From: Gammaproteobacteria bacterium
Lineage (GTDB): Bacteria > Pseudomonadota > Gammaproteobacteria > Steroidobacterales > JABDKV01
Direction: 5' to 3'
Assembly (NCBI GenBank): GCA_029862285.1
Contig: JAOTXR010000117.1
Coordinates: 1-6,805 of the forward strand
DNA length: 6,805 nt
The notes beneath the pieces are model-generated. The model searched no databases, was not told the origin of the DNA, and was given only the letters and a program-made list of their open reading frames with translations. Numbering within the stretch: the stretch's first letter is position 1; every line of letters starts with the position of its first letter. Below are positions 1 through 5,617 of this stretch, piece after piece. The translations under genes were made by a program, and so were the position numbers.

Positions 1-26
1 AGTAGAGTCCAGAAGAGAAACGACAC
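1..26 (-). CDS. Possible start of a leftward gene, cut by the window edge
   Basis: Only eight codons are visible, reading M-S-F-L-F-W-T-L from a GTG at 26-24. The case rests on context. A GAGG Shine-Dalgarno sequence (complement of 35-38) sits 8 nt before the GTG. A promoter-like pair lies further upstream at 90-118, and the preceding leftward transcription unit is closed by a strong terminator at 218-243. The visible residues are hydrophobic, which would fit a signal peptide or first membrane helix, but that is inference from eight residues. No family can be assigned, and the start could be a chance match. Confidence 0.3.
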
Positions 27-57
27 AGTCCGATCCTCGCTGTTAGGGGTTGTTAGA

Positions 58-87
58 AACCGTGAATCCCATCGCGGATTCACAGTT
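58..87. repeat. Inverted repeat in the leader of the left-edge gene
   Basis: The arms at 58-69 and 76-87 pair at 11 of 12 positions around a 6-nt loop. The core GTGAATCC/GGATTCAC is perfect, with one C/A mismatch at 61/84. No T-run follows on either strand, so it does not look like an intrinsic terminator. For leftward transcription it would cover the expected start point and early leader, which suits an operator or a 5' stem-loop. Which of these it is cannot be told from the sequence. Confidence 0.5.
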
Positions 88-89
88 AG

Positions 90-118
90 ATCATACTCCC
101 ATTTGGTGCAACGCACAA
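90..118 (-). promoter_or_regulatory. Putative sigma70-type promoter, leftward
   Basis: On the minus strand a TTGTGC -35-like hexamer (118-113) is followed after exactly 17 nt by TATGAT (95-90), five of six matches to the -10 consensus. The -35 is weak, with three of six matches. The expected start point falls near 83, inside the inverted repeat at 58-87, leaving a leader of roughly 55 nt before the GTG at 26. The site was found by eye, and chance matches of this quality occur. Confidence 0.35.
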
Positions 119-217
119 AGTCAGCGATTCTAACCTGTTGATTTTATTTGGCCTGGCCGTCCAAACCCAAAGTACACCATGCGAGAAAGCCATCAGGGCG
201 GTAAACCAGCGGACAAC

Positions 218-243
218 AAAAAGCCCCGCAGTGGCGGGGCTTT
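218..243 (-). terminator. Intrinsic terminator of the leftward gene run
   Basis: A perfect 10-bp stem (AAAGCCCCGC at 220-229 with its complement at 234-243) closes a 4-nt loop. On the minus strand the GC-rich stem runs straight into TTTTT (222-218). It lies 25 nt beyond the stop of the lipoprotein gene at 269, the expected place for its transcript end. The plus strand has only three Ts after the stem, so it is best as a leftward terminator. Confidence 0.9.
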
Positions 244-268
244 CCAGCCGACAGGCAATAGCGATCGC

Positions 269-730
269 TTAGCTGTCTTTCGGTGTAATCCGGGCGTAAC
301 CGTCGAGGAACAGCACCCGTACCGGGTCACCGATGCGAAAATCGGTCTTTGGGTCGATTTCCTGTACGACGGCTATTTCGTCGCCATCGCGCAGCATTAC
401 CGTGATTTCGACACCCTGGCGGCGTGTGACCCCTTCTTCCACAGCTGCGCCGGCTACGCCACCGGCGACGGCGCCGACAACTTCCATGACCTCGCCACCG
501 GTGCCATCGCCGACGTCTTCAAATGCCCTGCCACCGATTATGGCGCCGATGATGGGCCCGATCCGGGATTTGGTGCCCTCGATTGTGACCAGGCGTAATT
601 CTTCTACCGTTCCGTAGGTGACCTGCTGCGGGACACGGGCCTCGTGTCGCCCATAGTGATCGCCGGTCATTTTCGCCAGACAGCCACTCAATGCGGTGGC
701 AAGCATCAGGGTAATCAGAATTCTAAACAT
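269..730 (-). CDS. SlyB-like glycine-zipper outer-membrane lipoprotein
   Basis: A 153-residue predicted lipoprotein. The N-terminus is a short signal peptide ending in the lipobox L-S-G-C (residues 14-17), so Cys17 would be lipidated. Residue +2 is Leu, not the Asp inner-membrane retention signal, which points to the outer membrane. A Gly/Ala-rich segment (about 58-100) has the small-residue spacing of glycine-zipper 2TM domains, as in SlyB, Pcp and the rickettsial 17-kDa antigen. The conserved-looking flanks TVEELRLVTIEG and FRIGDPVRVLF also fit that group. Family members support envelope integrity, but no specific role can be read here. The ATG has a GAGG 8 nt upstream. The gene starts 72 nt after the mdh stop and is followed by the terminator at 218-243. 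No clear promoter was seen in the gap, so co-transcription with mdh is possible. Confidence 0.85.
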   Translation of the reverse strand: MFRILITLMLATALSGCLAKMTGDHYGRHEARVPQQVTYGTVEELRLVTIEGTKSRIGPIIGAIIGGRAFEDVGDGTGGEVMEVVGAVAGGVAGAAVEEGVTRRQGVEITVMLRDGDEIAVVQEIDPKTDFRIGDPVRVLFLDGYARITPKDS

Positions 731-802
731 TGTCCTGGCCTCACTTCGCTTCGCTGTCGGTTCGAGGTTAATCCTGCCTGCCTGAATGCACGCTGAACCA
801 GT

Positions 803-1780
803 TCAGAGCAGGTCTTTTACCCCGTCGCGTTCCTCTCTTAATTCGGCATCGGTTGCGGTCATTCGTTCCCGGCTATAGGTATCGATCTCCAGATCCTGAA
901 CGATGGCGTAGTCGCCGGCATCACAGGTTACCGGAAACGAATAGATCACTCCCTCGGCGATCCCATAGCTACCGTCGGAAGGTACTGCCATGCTGACCCA
1001 GTCGCCGACCGGAGTGCCATGCGTCCAGTCCCGTATGTGGTCAATTGCCGCGGAGGCCGCTGACGCCGCAGAGGAGGCGCCACGCGCCTTGATAATGGCG
1101 GCGCCACGCTGCTGTACTTCCGGAATGAATTCCTCTCGAACCCAGGTGTTGTTGATGTGTTCGCCGGCCGGTTTTCCCTTGATCAGGCAGTGACTCACAT
1201 CAGGGTATTGTGTAGCCGAGTGATTGCCCCAGATCGTCATGCGTTTGATGGCGGTAACGTGCACATCGGTTTTGACAGCAAGCTGGCTGATGGCGCGGTT
1301 GTGATCCAGGCGCGTCATCGCCGTGAAGTTGGCAGGATTCAGATCCGGTGCATTGGAACGCGCGATCAGTGCATTGGTGTTGGCGGGATTGCCGACTACC
1401 AGCACTTTGACGTCGCGGTGCGCATGGTTGTTCAGCGACTTTCCCTGCACTGAGAAAATACCGGCGTTACCAAGCAGAAGGTCTTTTCTTTCCATGCCCG
1501 GACCGCGCGGTTTGGCGCCGACCAGGAGCGCGTAATCGGCATCTTCAAAAGCGACGTCCGGGTCATCGCTGGCCATAACACCGACCAGAGTCTCAAAAGC
1601 ACAGTCATTGAGCTCCATGACTACGCCTTCCAGCGCCTTGAGTGCCGGCGGAATCTCGAGCAACTGGAGCCGGATCGGCTGTTCAGTGCCGAGCATCTGT
1701 CCAGACGCGATACGGAATGCAAGTTGATAACCAATCTGACCGGCGGCACCCGTGATCGCGACGTTGACCGGTTTCTTCAT
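803..1780 (-). CDS. mdh: NAD-dependent malate dehydrogenase
   Basis: A 325-residue cytosolic enzyme that interconverts malate and oxaloacetate with NAD in the TCA cycle. The Rossmann nucleotide-binding loop GAAGQIG is at residues 11-17. The mobile substrate loop has Arg92 and Arg98 ([12 protein letters not shown]). The active-site signature [13 protein letters not shown] at 155-167 supplies Asp159 and Arg162, and the catalytic His187 is in WGNHS. Length and motifs match the roughly 325-residue group typified by Thermus and many proteobacteria, not the 312-residue E. coli type. The start was set at the ATG at 1780, because AGGGAG lies 8 nt upstream; an in-frame ATG 6 codons earlier has no such site. 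The region around 234-246 is an Ala/Ser run but in frame. The gene begins 39 nt after the anti-sigma stop, and no strong promoter was recognised. All key residues are present. Confidence 0.97.
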   Translation of the reverse strand: MKKPVNVAITGAAGQIGYQLAFRIASGQMLGTEQPIRLQLLEIPPALKALEGVVMELNDCAFETLVGVMASDDPDVAFEDADYALLVGAKPRGPGMERKDLLLGNAGIFSVQGKSLNNHAHRDVKVLVVGNPANTNALIARSNAPDLNPANFTAMTRLDHNRAISQLAVKTDVHVTAIKRMTIWGNHSATQYPDVSHCLIKGKPAGEHINNTWVREEFIPEVQQRGAAIIKARGASSAASAASAAIDHIRDWTHGTPVGDWVSMAVPSDGSYGIAEGVIYSFPVTCDAGDYAIVQDLEIDTYSRERMTATDAELREERDGVKDLL

Positions 1781-1788
1781 TGTCACAA

Positions 1789-1794
1789 CTCCCT
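1789..1794 (-). promoter_or_regulatory. Shine-Dalgarno site that sets the mdh start
   Basis: AGGGAG on the minus strand lies 8 nt before the ATG at 1780-1778. It overlaps the region just after the upstream in-frame ATG at 1798, which argues against that longer start. Confidence 0.7.
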
Positions 1795-1819
1795 GCACTG
1801 AAAGAGGGAGAGCATACTA

Positions 1820-3007
1820 CTATCTCTCGATGCTGGCGTCCTCGCGTCTAAGCGGAAAATCTTCCGGCAGCGGATAGTCCGGATACCGAGCCAGGAATTC
1901 TGCAAGCTGCATCCGCGCCTGATCGATGTCACCACGCTCCGCCATCTGACCGATACCGCGTAGCCAGCTTTCGGCCTCCGGAACGATTTGTTGTGAGTCC
2001 TCATCGTAAATTGCGTCTTTCGCCTGCAGTGGAAAGTAGTCGGGCAATTCATAATCCGGATAAGCCGTCAGGAACGCACCCAGTTCACGACGCGCAGTAC
2101 GCACCCGGCCGGCGTCATGCAATCGGGCAATCTCAACCAGCCAGGGTTCCGGTTCGATTAGCCGGTTACCGGTAACCACCACGCGTTGAGTTTCCTCTAC
2201 CTGCTCCATTGCCATTGGCGTCGTGGCATTCATCGGTGCCGCGTCGGCGGCAACGGCAGCATCTCGTTGCCGGTAGCTTTCTGCCTTTGGCGACGAGTTG
2301 ACGGCGTATTCGTCAAGCCGGCGCCCGGTTGAAGTAGCTAATTCTCTTTTGTCGGCTGCCGTCGCCCGGTCGCTTTCCTCGACACCGGCGTAAACATCAT
2401 CGGCAGCCGCCGGTTGGCTGAAGTCGGCGCTGGATGGTGACCTGGGTTCGGCAGCAACCGGTGCAGCGGTTGGTGCTGGCGCGGCTTCAACCCGGCGACC
2501 CTGGAGTTGAGTTTCCCGGGTTTCGAAGCTGGGTGCCGCGGTCACACCCGCCGGGACTTCGGGCTGCTCATCGAACTCGACCGCCGATACAACGGGCTGG
2601 TCGCGCATCGGCTGCTGTTCCTGCTCGCCGGTCATCGGCGCCGCCGATATTTCCCTCGCAATGTCCGAGTCTGCCAGCGGCGCCTCAACCGCTGTCGTCT
2701 CCGACATCGTCACTGCTTCGCGGTCGAACTCGAAATCTGGAGACGACAGGTCGTCAAATACCCGCACTACCAAAGGAACGGCGAATACGACTGTCGCCGC
2801 CAGCGCCGCCGGCATGGTCCACTTTCGCCAGCGATGTACCCGTACTACTGTGGTGTCCTCGCTGGCTGCCACGCGCCGGGCCTGAGCCAGAATGCGTTCG
2901 TCCAGATGAACAGGCGGCTCCGGCTTTTTCAGTTTGCCATAGGCACGCGATACCGAAGACTCGTCTTCGAGCCACGGATCGGCTTTGTTGCCAGGCTTGT
3001 CACTCAT
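1820..3007 (-). CDS. Putative membrane-anchored anti-sigma factor with duplicated C-terminal repeat
   Basis: A 395-residue single-pass protein. Residues 1-64 are a charged, presumably cytoplasmic domain containing HLDERILAQARRVA (34-47). A membrane helix follows at about 65-84. Residues 100-270 are a long Ala/Pro/Glu-rich, probably disordered linker. The heptapeptide VVVTGNR lies at 276-282, followed by two copies of a helical repeat (289-327 and 348-386) that match at 18 of 39 ungapped positions and share W, G, L..F and YPDY..LP..FPL. The anti-sigma role is inferred from its position: the ATG overlaps the sigma gene's stop by 8 nt, a usual sign of translational coupling. There is no Cys anywhere, so it is not a zinc-type (HxxxCxxC) anti-sigma factor. 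The start at 3007 has GGAGG 9 nt upstream; the ATG two codons earlier leaves only 3 nt. The topology is predicted by eye, and the binding domain was not matched to a named family. Confidence 0.72.
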   Translation of the reverse strand: MSDKPGNKADPWLEDESSVSRAYGKLKKPEPPVHLDERILAQARRVAASEDTTVVRVHRWRKWTMPAALAATVVFAVPLVVRVFDDLSSPDFEFDREAVTMSETTAVEAPLADSDIAREISAAPMTGEQEQQPMRDQPVVSAVEFDEQPEVPAGVTAAPSFETRETQLQGRRVEAAPAPTAAPVAAEPRSPSSADFSQPAAADDVYAGVEESDRATAADKRELATSTGRRLDEYAVNSSPKAESYRQRDAAVAADAAPMNATTPMAMEQVEETQRVVVTGNRLIEPEPWLVEIARLHDAGRVRTARRELGAFLTAYPDYELPDYFPLQAKDAIYDEDSQQIVPEAESWLRGIGQMAERGDIDQARMQLAEFLARYPDYPLPEDFPLRREDASIER

Positions 3008-3560
3008 GACCATTGTCCTCCAGTGCCTCACGTAGCCGGCGCATTGCATAGCGCAAACGACTTTTGACAGTTTCGCGGCCGGTACCGGTGATACTGGCTA
3101 TCTCCTTGAGACCAAAGCCGCCTTCCATCCGCAACAGGAACGCTTCTCTTTGCTCCACCGGCAGCGTAGCGATTGCTTGGGTCAGTTCTTGGCCCGATTG
3201 CGACAGTGCTGCTGCCGATTCCGGATTGCCGTAGTCTGTCATTAGCTCGTCCGGTTCCATACCGGCTCTTGCCTCCAGTGCATTGCGCCCCTGGCGTCGC
3301 ACGTGATCGATAAAACAGTTGTGGGCGATCTGATACATCCAGGTCGAAAATTTGGCCAGCGGTTTGTAGCGTTGCCGGCTGCGGATCACCTTGATCCAGA
3401 CTTCCTGAAATATCTCCTCCGCATTCGCAGCGTGCCCGGTTTGCCGCAACAGGTAACGATAGAGCGGGCCCTTATGCCTGCCGTACAGTTCTTCGAATGC
3501 CGCTGCATCACCATTACGATAGCGCAGCATCAGGTCCTGATCGTTTGTTTCCGCAGGCAT
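3000..3560 (-). CDS. ECF-type RNA polymerase sigma factor
   Basis: A 186-residue group IV (RpoE-like) sigma factor that would direct RNA polymerase to a small regulon. Region 2 covers about residues 21-90, including NAEEIFQEVWIKVIR and the -10-contacting FSTWMYQIAHNCFIDHVRR. Region 4 covers about 128-180, with the helix-turn-helix LKEIASITGTGRETVKSRLRYAMRRLRE that reads the -35. There is no region 1 or 3, and no C-terminal extension, as expected. The start is uncertain. ATGs at 3560 and 3572 both lack a good Shine-Dalgarno site, and the frame stays open to 3731, but that extension would translate the palindromic repeat at 3581-3664, so I reject it. The shorter start gives a normal ECF N-terminus. 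The last 8 nt overlap the anti-sigma gene, whose product presumably holds this factor inactive until a signal arrives. Confidence 0.93.
   Translation of the reverse strand: MPAETNDQDLMLRYRNGDAAAFEELYGRHKGPLYRYLLRQTGHAANAEEIFQEVWIKVIRSRQRYKPLAKFSTWMYQIAHNCFIDHVRRQGRNALEARAGMEPDELMTDYGNPESAAALSQSGQELTQAIATLPVEQREAFLLRMEGGFGLKEIASITGTGRETVKSRLRYAMRRLREALEDNGHE
3017..3021 (-). promoter_or_regulatory. Shine-Dalgarno site of the anti-sigma gene, inside the sigma gene
   Basis: GGAGG on the minus strand lies 9 nt before the anti-sigma ATG at 3007-3005 and within the last codons of the sigma gene. It fixes the anti-sigma start and supports coupled translation of the pair. Confidence 0.75.
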
Positions 3561-3580
3561 GAGCGGGAGCATACTGCGGG

Positions 3581-3664
3581 ATGGGGTCGAACCGCGATTT
3601 CCCGCCAGACCCTGTCTCACTATTCCGTCCTGCAACAAGTGGTGAAATCGTGGTTCGACCCCAT
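3581..3664. repeat. 84-bp palindromic element between the von Willebrand and sigma genes
   Basis: The arms 3581-3601 and 3644-3664 are inverted copies matching at 20 of 21 positions, around a 42-nt interior. The outer ends read ATGGGGTCGAACC, and the interior holds a small AGAC/GTCT hairpin. The transcript would fold into a long stem just upstream of the sigma start codons. The shape suggests a non-autonomous mobile repeat such as a MITE or a REP-like unit. No clear target-site duplication or transposase is visible, and only one copy is in this window. It lies in the open frame upstream of sigma but is very unlikely to be translated usefully. Confidence 0.75.
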
Positions 3665-3694
3665 GTCTTACCCCATGTCTTACCCCGCGTCTTC
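3659..3694. repeat. Three tandem 12-bp units beside the palindrome
   Basis: Two identical CCCCATGTCTTA units (3659-3670 and 3671-3682) are followed by a diverged third, CCCCGCGTCTTC (3683-3694), that ends 2 nt before the von Willebrand stop codon. The first unit overlaps the CCCCAT end of the palindrome. The units may have arisen by slippage or repeated insertion at the element's edge. No function is evident. Confidence 0.75.
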
Positions 3695-3696
3695 GC

Positions 3697-5460
3697 TCAG
3701 TTGGCGACGTGATACGGATGCCCTTCTCCACCCGTTTTTGCCAGTTTGTCGGACAGCGTTATCGTGGTTTCCACCAGCTCCACAAACTCCATCCGGTACC
3801 CCTGGCGGTCACGCCCAAGTGCGCCTGACGCCAATGATGCGATCTGTTCCAGCTCGTATCCGTTCAGATAGTCGCCACCACGCAGCTGTTGACCAAAGGC
3901 CGCAACCGCAGCCGCGAAACGGAAATCGCGGCCCATGCGCGTCTGCATGTTCCAGGTCACCGGCCGCTCGATGAGCTGGCTGTCGTCGGCCTCGGGCTGT
4001 TTGTAGCGTAGCCGCACGAATGCGAGTTCCGAAGTGCGTCTGGCCAGATCGTTGCCGGCGCGGGCGTAACGCAGCGGGTCGTTGAGTTGCGCCGGGCTAC
4101 CGACCGGTGTCACTTCATAAAGAGCCGTTACGGTGTGACCGGCGCCGATTTCTCCGGCATCGATCTGATCGTTGTTGAAATCTTCACGGCGCAGCAAGCG
4201 ATTTTCGTAGCCGATCAAGCGGTACTCCGCGACCACATCGGGATTGAATTCGATCTGGATTTTTACATCCTTCGCGATGGTCTGCAGCGTCGACGACATT
4301 TCTTCGACCAGTACTTTGCGTGCCTCGCGACGACTATCGATGTAGGCGTAGTTACCGTTGCCAGCATCGGCGATTTGCTCGAGTAGCTTGTCGTTGTAGT
4401 TGCCGGTGCCAAAACCCAGCGCGGTCAGCGCGACCCCGTGTTCCCGTTTTTCCTCAATCAGGTTGACCAGTGCTTCGAAGTTCACGGTACCGACATTGAA
4501 ATCGCCATCGGTCGCGATGATCAAACGATTGATACCATCTTTGATAAAGCCGCGTTGCGCCATGTCATACGCCAGGTGGATACCGGCCGCGCCATTGGTG
4601 CGTCCGGCAGCCGTAAGTTGTTCCAGCGAATTCAGGATACGGCGTTTGTCCGCACCACTGGTGGGTTCGAGAATCAGTCCTGCGCCTCCGGCATAACCCG
4701 CGATCGCAACACTGTCGCGTTCGTCCAGGTGTTGTGTCAGCAATTGCAGCGCGTCCTTCAGTAACGGCAATTTGTCCGGACTGCGCATGGAGCCGGAAAC
4801 ATCGACCAGAAAAACGAGATTGGCCGGCGGGCGTTTGTGTTCAGGAATCTCGAAGCCTTTGAGACCGACATGCAACAGCATGGTGTCCGGATTCCATGGG
4901 GTCTGCGCGAGTTCGGTAGTTACGTCGAATGGCGTGTCGAGCGTTTCCGGTGTCGCATAGTTGTAGGAAAAATAATTGATCATCTCTTCGACCCGCACGG
5001 CGTCCTGCGGCGGCAGGTTGCCGGCAGTAAGAAACCGCCGGACATTGGAATACGCCCCGGTATCGACATCAATGCTAAAAGTCGAAACGGGTTCCTCGCT
5101 GGCGAGCTTTACCGGGTTGTCGTCATACGACGCGTAGTTTTCCCGGTCGATGGGTTCGGTGGGTGCTAAGGGACAGCACCCTGCCGACAAGGCCATATAG
5201 TTGGCAACGGCCGGGGCTAATGCGGTCTGGTCACGGTATTCACCGGCCACCTGTCGCTTCATGGCCGGGTGGCCGCTTACAACGACTTCCTGGTTCTCAG
5301 TCTCGTTTCCTACCCGGTTGCCGGTGACGACGACTTGCTGAATATCGGCATCGTTCTCGACTTTTCGAGCGGTCTCATCAAGACCGGTGCCGGCGCAGGC
5401 GGTGAGTGCCGCCACCGCCGCTGTGACGGCGATATTTCTAGCCAGGCTGCTGTTTTTCAT
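3697..5460 (-). CDS. YfbK-like von Willebrand factor A lipoprotein
   Basis: A 587-residue predicted envelope lipoprotein. The signal peptide ends in the lipobox L-T-A-C with Cys22. A flexible tail carries VVVTGNR (43-49) and a variant VVVSGHP (59-65). Next come a von Willebrand N-terminal region (about 105-205), the VWA domain (about 213-395) and a C-terminal part resembling DUF3520 (about 400-575), the domain order of E. coli YfbK. The metal site is complete: D220-x-S222-x-S224 in DVSGSM, Thr288 in GRTNG and Asp318 in ATDGD, so it should bind a divalent cation and a protein partner. The only other cysteines are the vicinal pair C95-C96. The ATG has GGGAG 7 nt upstream. Homologues often neighbour ECF sigma/anti-sigma genes; here it lies upstream of them, separated by the palindromic element. 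Its substrate or signalling role is unknown. Confidence 0.92.
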   Translation of the reverse strand: MKNSSLARNIAVTAAVAALTACAGTGLDETARKVENDADIQQVVVTGNRVGNETENQEVVVSGHPAMKRQVAGEYRDQTALAPAVANYMALSAGCCPLAPTEPIDRENYASYDDNPVKLASEEPVSTFSIDVDTGAYSNVRRFLTAGNLPPQDAVRVEEMINYFSYNYATPETLDTPFDVTTELAQTPWNPDTMLLHVGLKGFEIPEHKRPPANLVFLVDVSGSMRSPDKLPLLKDALQLLTQHLDERDSVAIAGYAGGAGLILEPTSGADKRRILNSLEQLTAAGRTNGAAGIHLAYDMAQRGFIKDGINRLIIATDGDFNVGTVNFEALVNLIEEKREHGVALTALGFGTGNYNDKLLEQIADAGNGNYAYIDSRREARKVLVEEMSSTLQTIAKDVKIQIEFNPDVVAEYRLIGYENRLLRREDFNNDQIDAGEIGAGHTVTALYEVTPVGSPAQLNDPLRYARAGNDLARRTSELAFVRLRYKQPEADDSQLIERPVTWNMQTRMGRDFRFAAAVAAFGQQLRGGDYLNGYELEQIASLASGALGRDRQGYRMEFVELVETTITLSDKLAKTGGEGHPYHVAN

Positions 5461-5533
5461 CTGCTAACTCCCGAATTCTGTGGTGTGGTGTCTGGTAAAA
5501 CGCTGGTCGACACAGGAAGGGGTTAACAGGCCC

Positions 5534-5561
5534 TTGCAATCCTGAGCTATGGTGTTATAGT
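5534..5561 (+). promoter_or_regulatory. Putative sigma70 promoter of the GntR-ABC operon
   Basis: TTGCAA (5534-5539, four of six matches to the -35 consensus) and TATAGT (5556-5561, five of six to the -10) are separated by 16 nt. The expected start point is near 5568, giving a leader of about 50 nt before the TTG at 5618. The palindrome at 5552-5573 covers the -10 box and start point, as expected for a repressed promoter. Confidence 0.6.
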
Positions 5562-5573
5562 CATCTACAACAC
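5552..5573. promoter_or_regulatory. Candidate operator for the GntR/YtrA repressor
   Basis: The arms GTGTTATAG (5552-5560) and CTACAACAC (5565-5573) are inverted copies with 8 of 9 positions matching around a 4-nt spacer. Size, symmetry and the GTGT..ACAC ends suit a dimeric winged-helix repressor, and the GntR gene begins 45 nt downstream. Overlap with the -10 box predicts autorepression. The regulator-operator pairing is inferred from position. The site also lies 92 nt from the divergent von Willebrand start and might influence that gene too. Confidence 0.6.
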
Positions 5574-5607
5574 TGCACCGGTAGCACCTGCCGCCGGCTG
5601 TGGGCAC

Positions 5608-5611
5608 GGAG
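5608..5611 (+). promoter_or_regulatory. Shine-Dalgarno site favouring the TTG start of the GntR gene
   Basis: GGAG lies 6 nt before the TTG at 5618. The alternative in-frame GTG at 5600 has no purine-rich site upstream, and this GGAG would fall inside its coding sequence. Confidence 0.55.
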
Positions 5612-5617
5612 ACTGAA

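Noticed and set aside
119..178. Possible attachment site or tRNA remnant in the AT-richer stretch near 135-150
   Set aside because: No tRNA cloverleaf, integrase gene or matching direct repeat is visible in the window.
179..598. Plus-strand open frames opposite the lipoprotein gene
   Set aside because: They are antisense to a gene with a clear lipobox and glycine zipper, begin inside or before the terminator, and encode no recognisable domain.
793..806. CTGAAC/GTTCAG inverted repeat at the mdh stop codon
   Set aside because: The stem is only 6 bp with a 2-nt gap, and no T-run follows, so it is not a credible terminator or operator.
1808..1834. Possible terminator between the anti-sigma and mdh genes
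   Set aside because: Competing 5-bp stems (GAGAG/CTCTC and AGCAT/ATGCT) are too weak, and the following T-run is short.
2434..3067. Plus-strand open frames of 186-191 residues opposite the anti-sigma gene
   Set aside because: Composition is Arg/Pro-rich and typical of antisense shadows of Ala/Pro-rich coding sequence; there is no motif or supported start.
3561..3731. Long N-terminal extension of the sigma factor frame up to the ATG at 3731
   Set aside because: It would translate the palindrome and tandem repeats, overlaps the von Willebrand 3' end, and gives an Arg/His-rich leader unlike any ECF sigma N-terminus.
5461..5551. ECF-type autoregulated promoter for the von Willebrand gene (AACC near the GTTAAC at 5522-5527 with a CGTT downstream)
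   Set aside because: The spacing and -10 match are poor, and without a known regulon motif it cannot be separated from chance.
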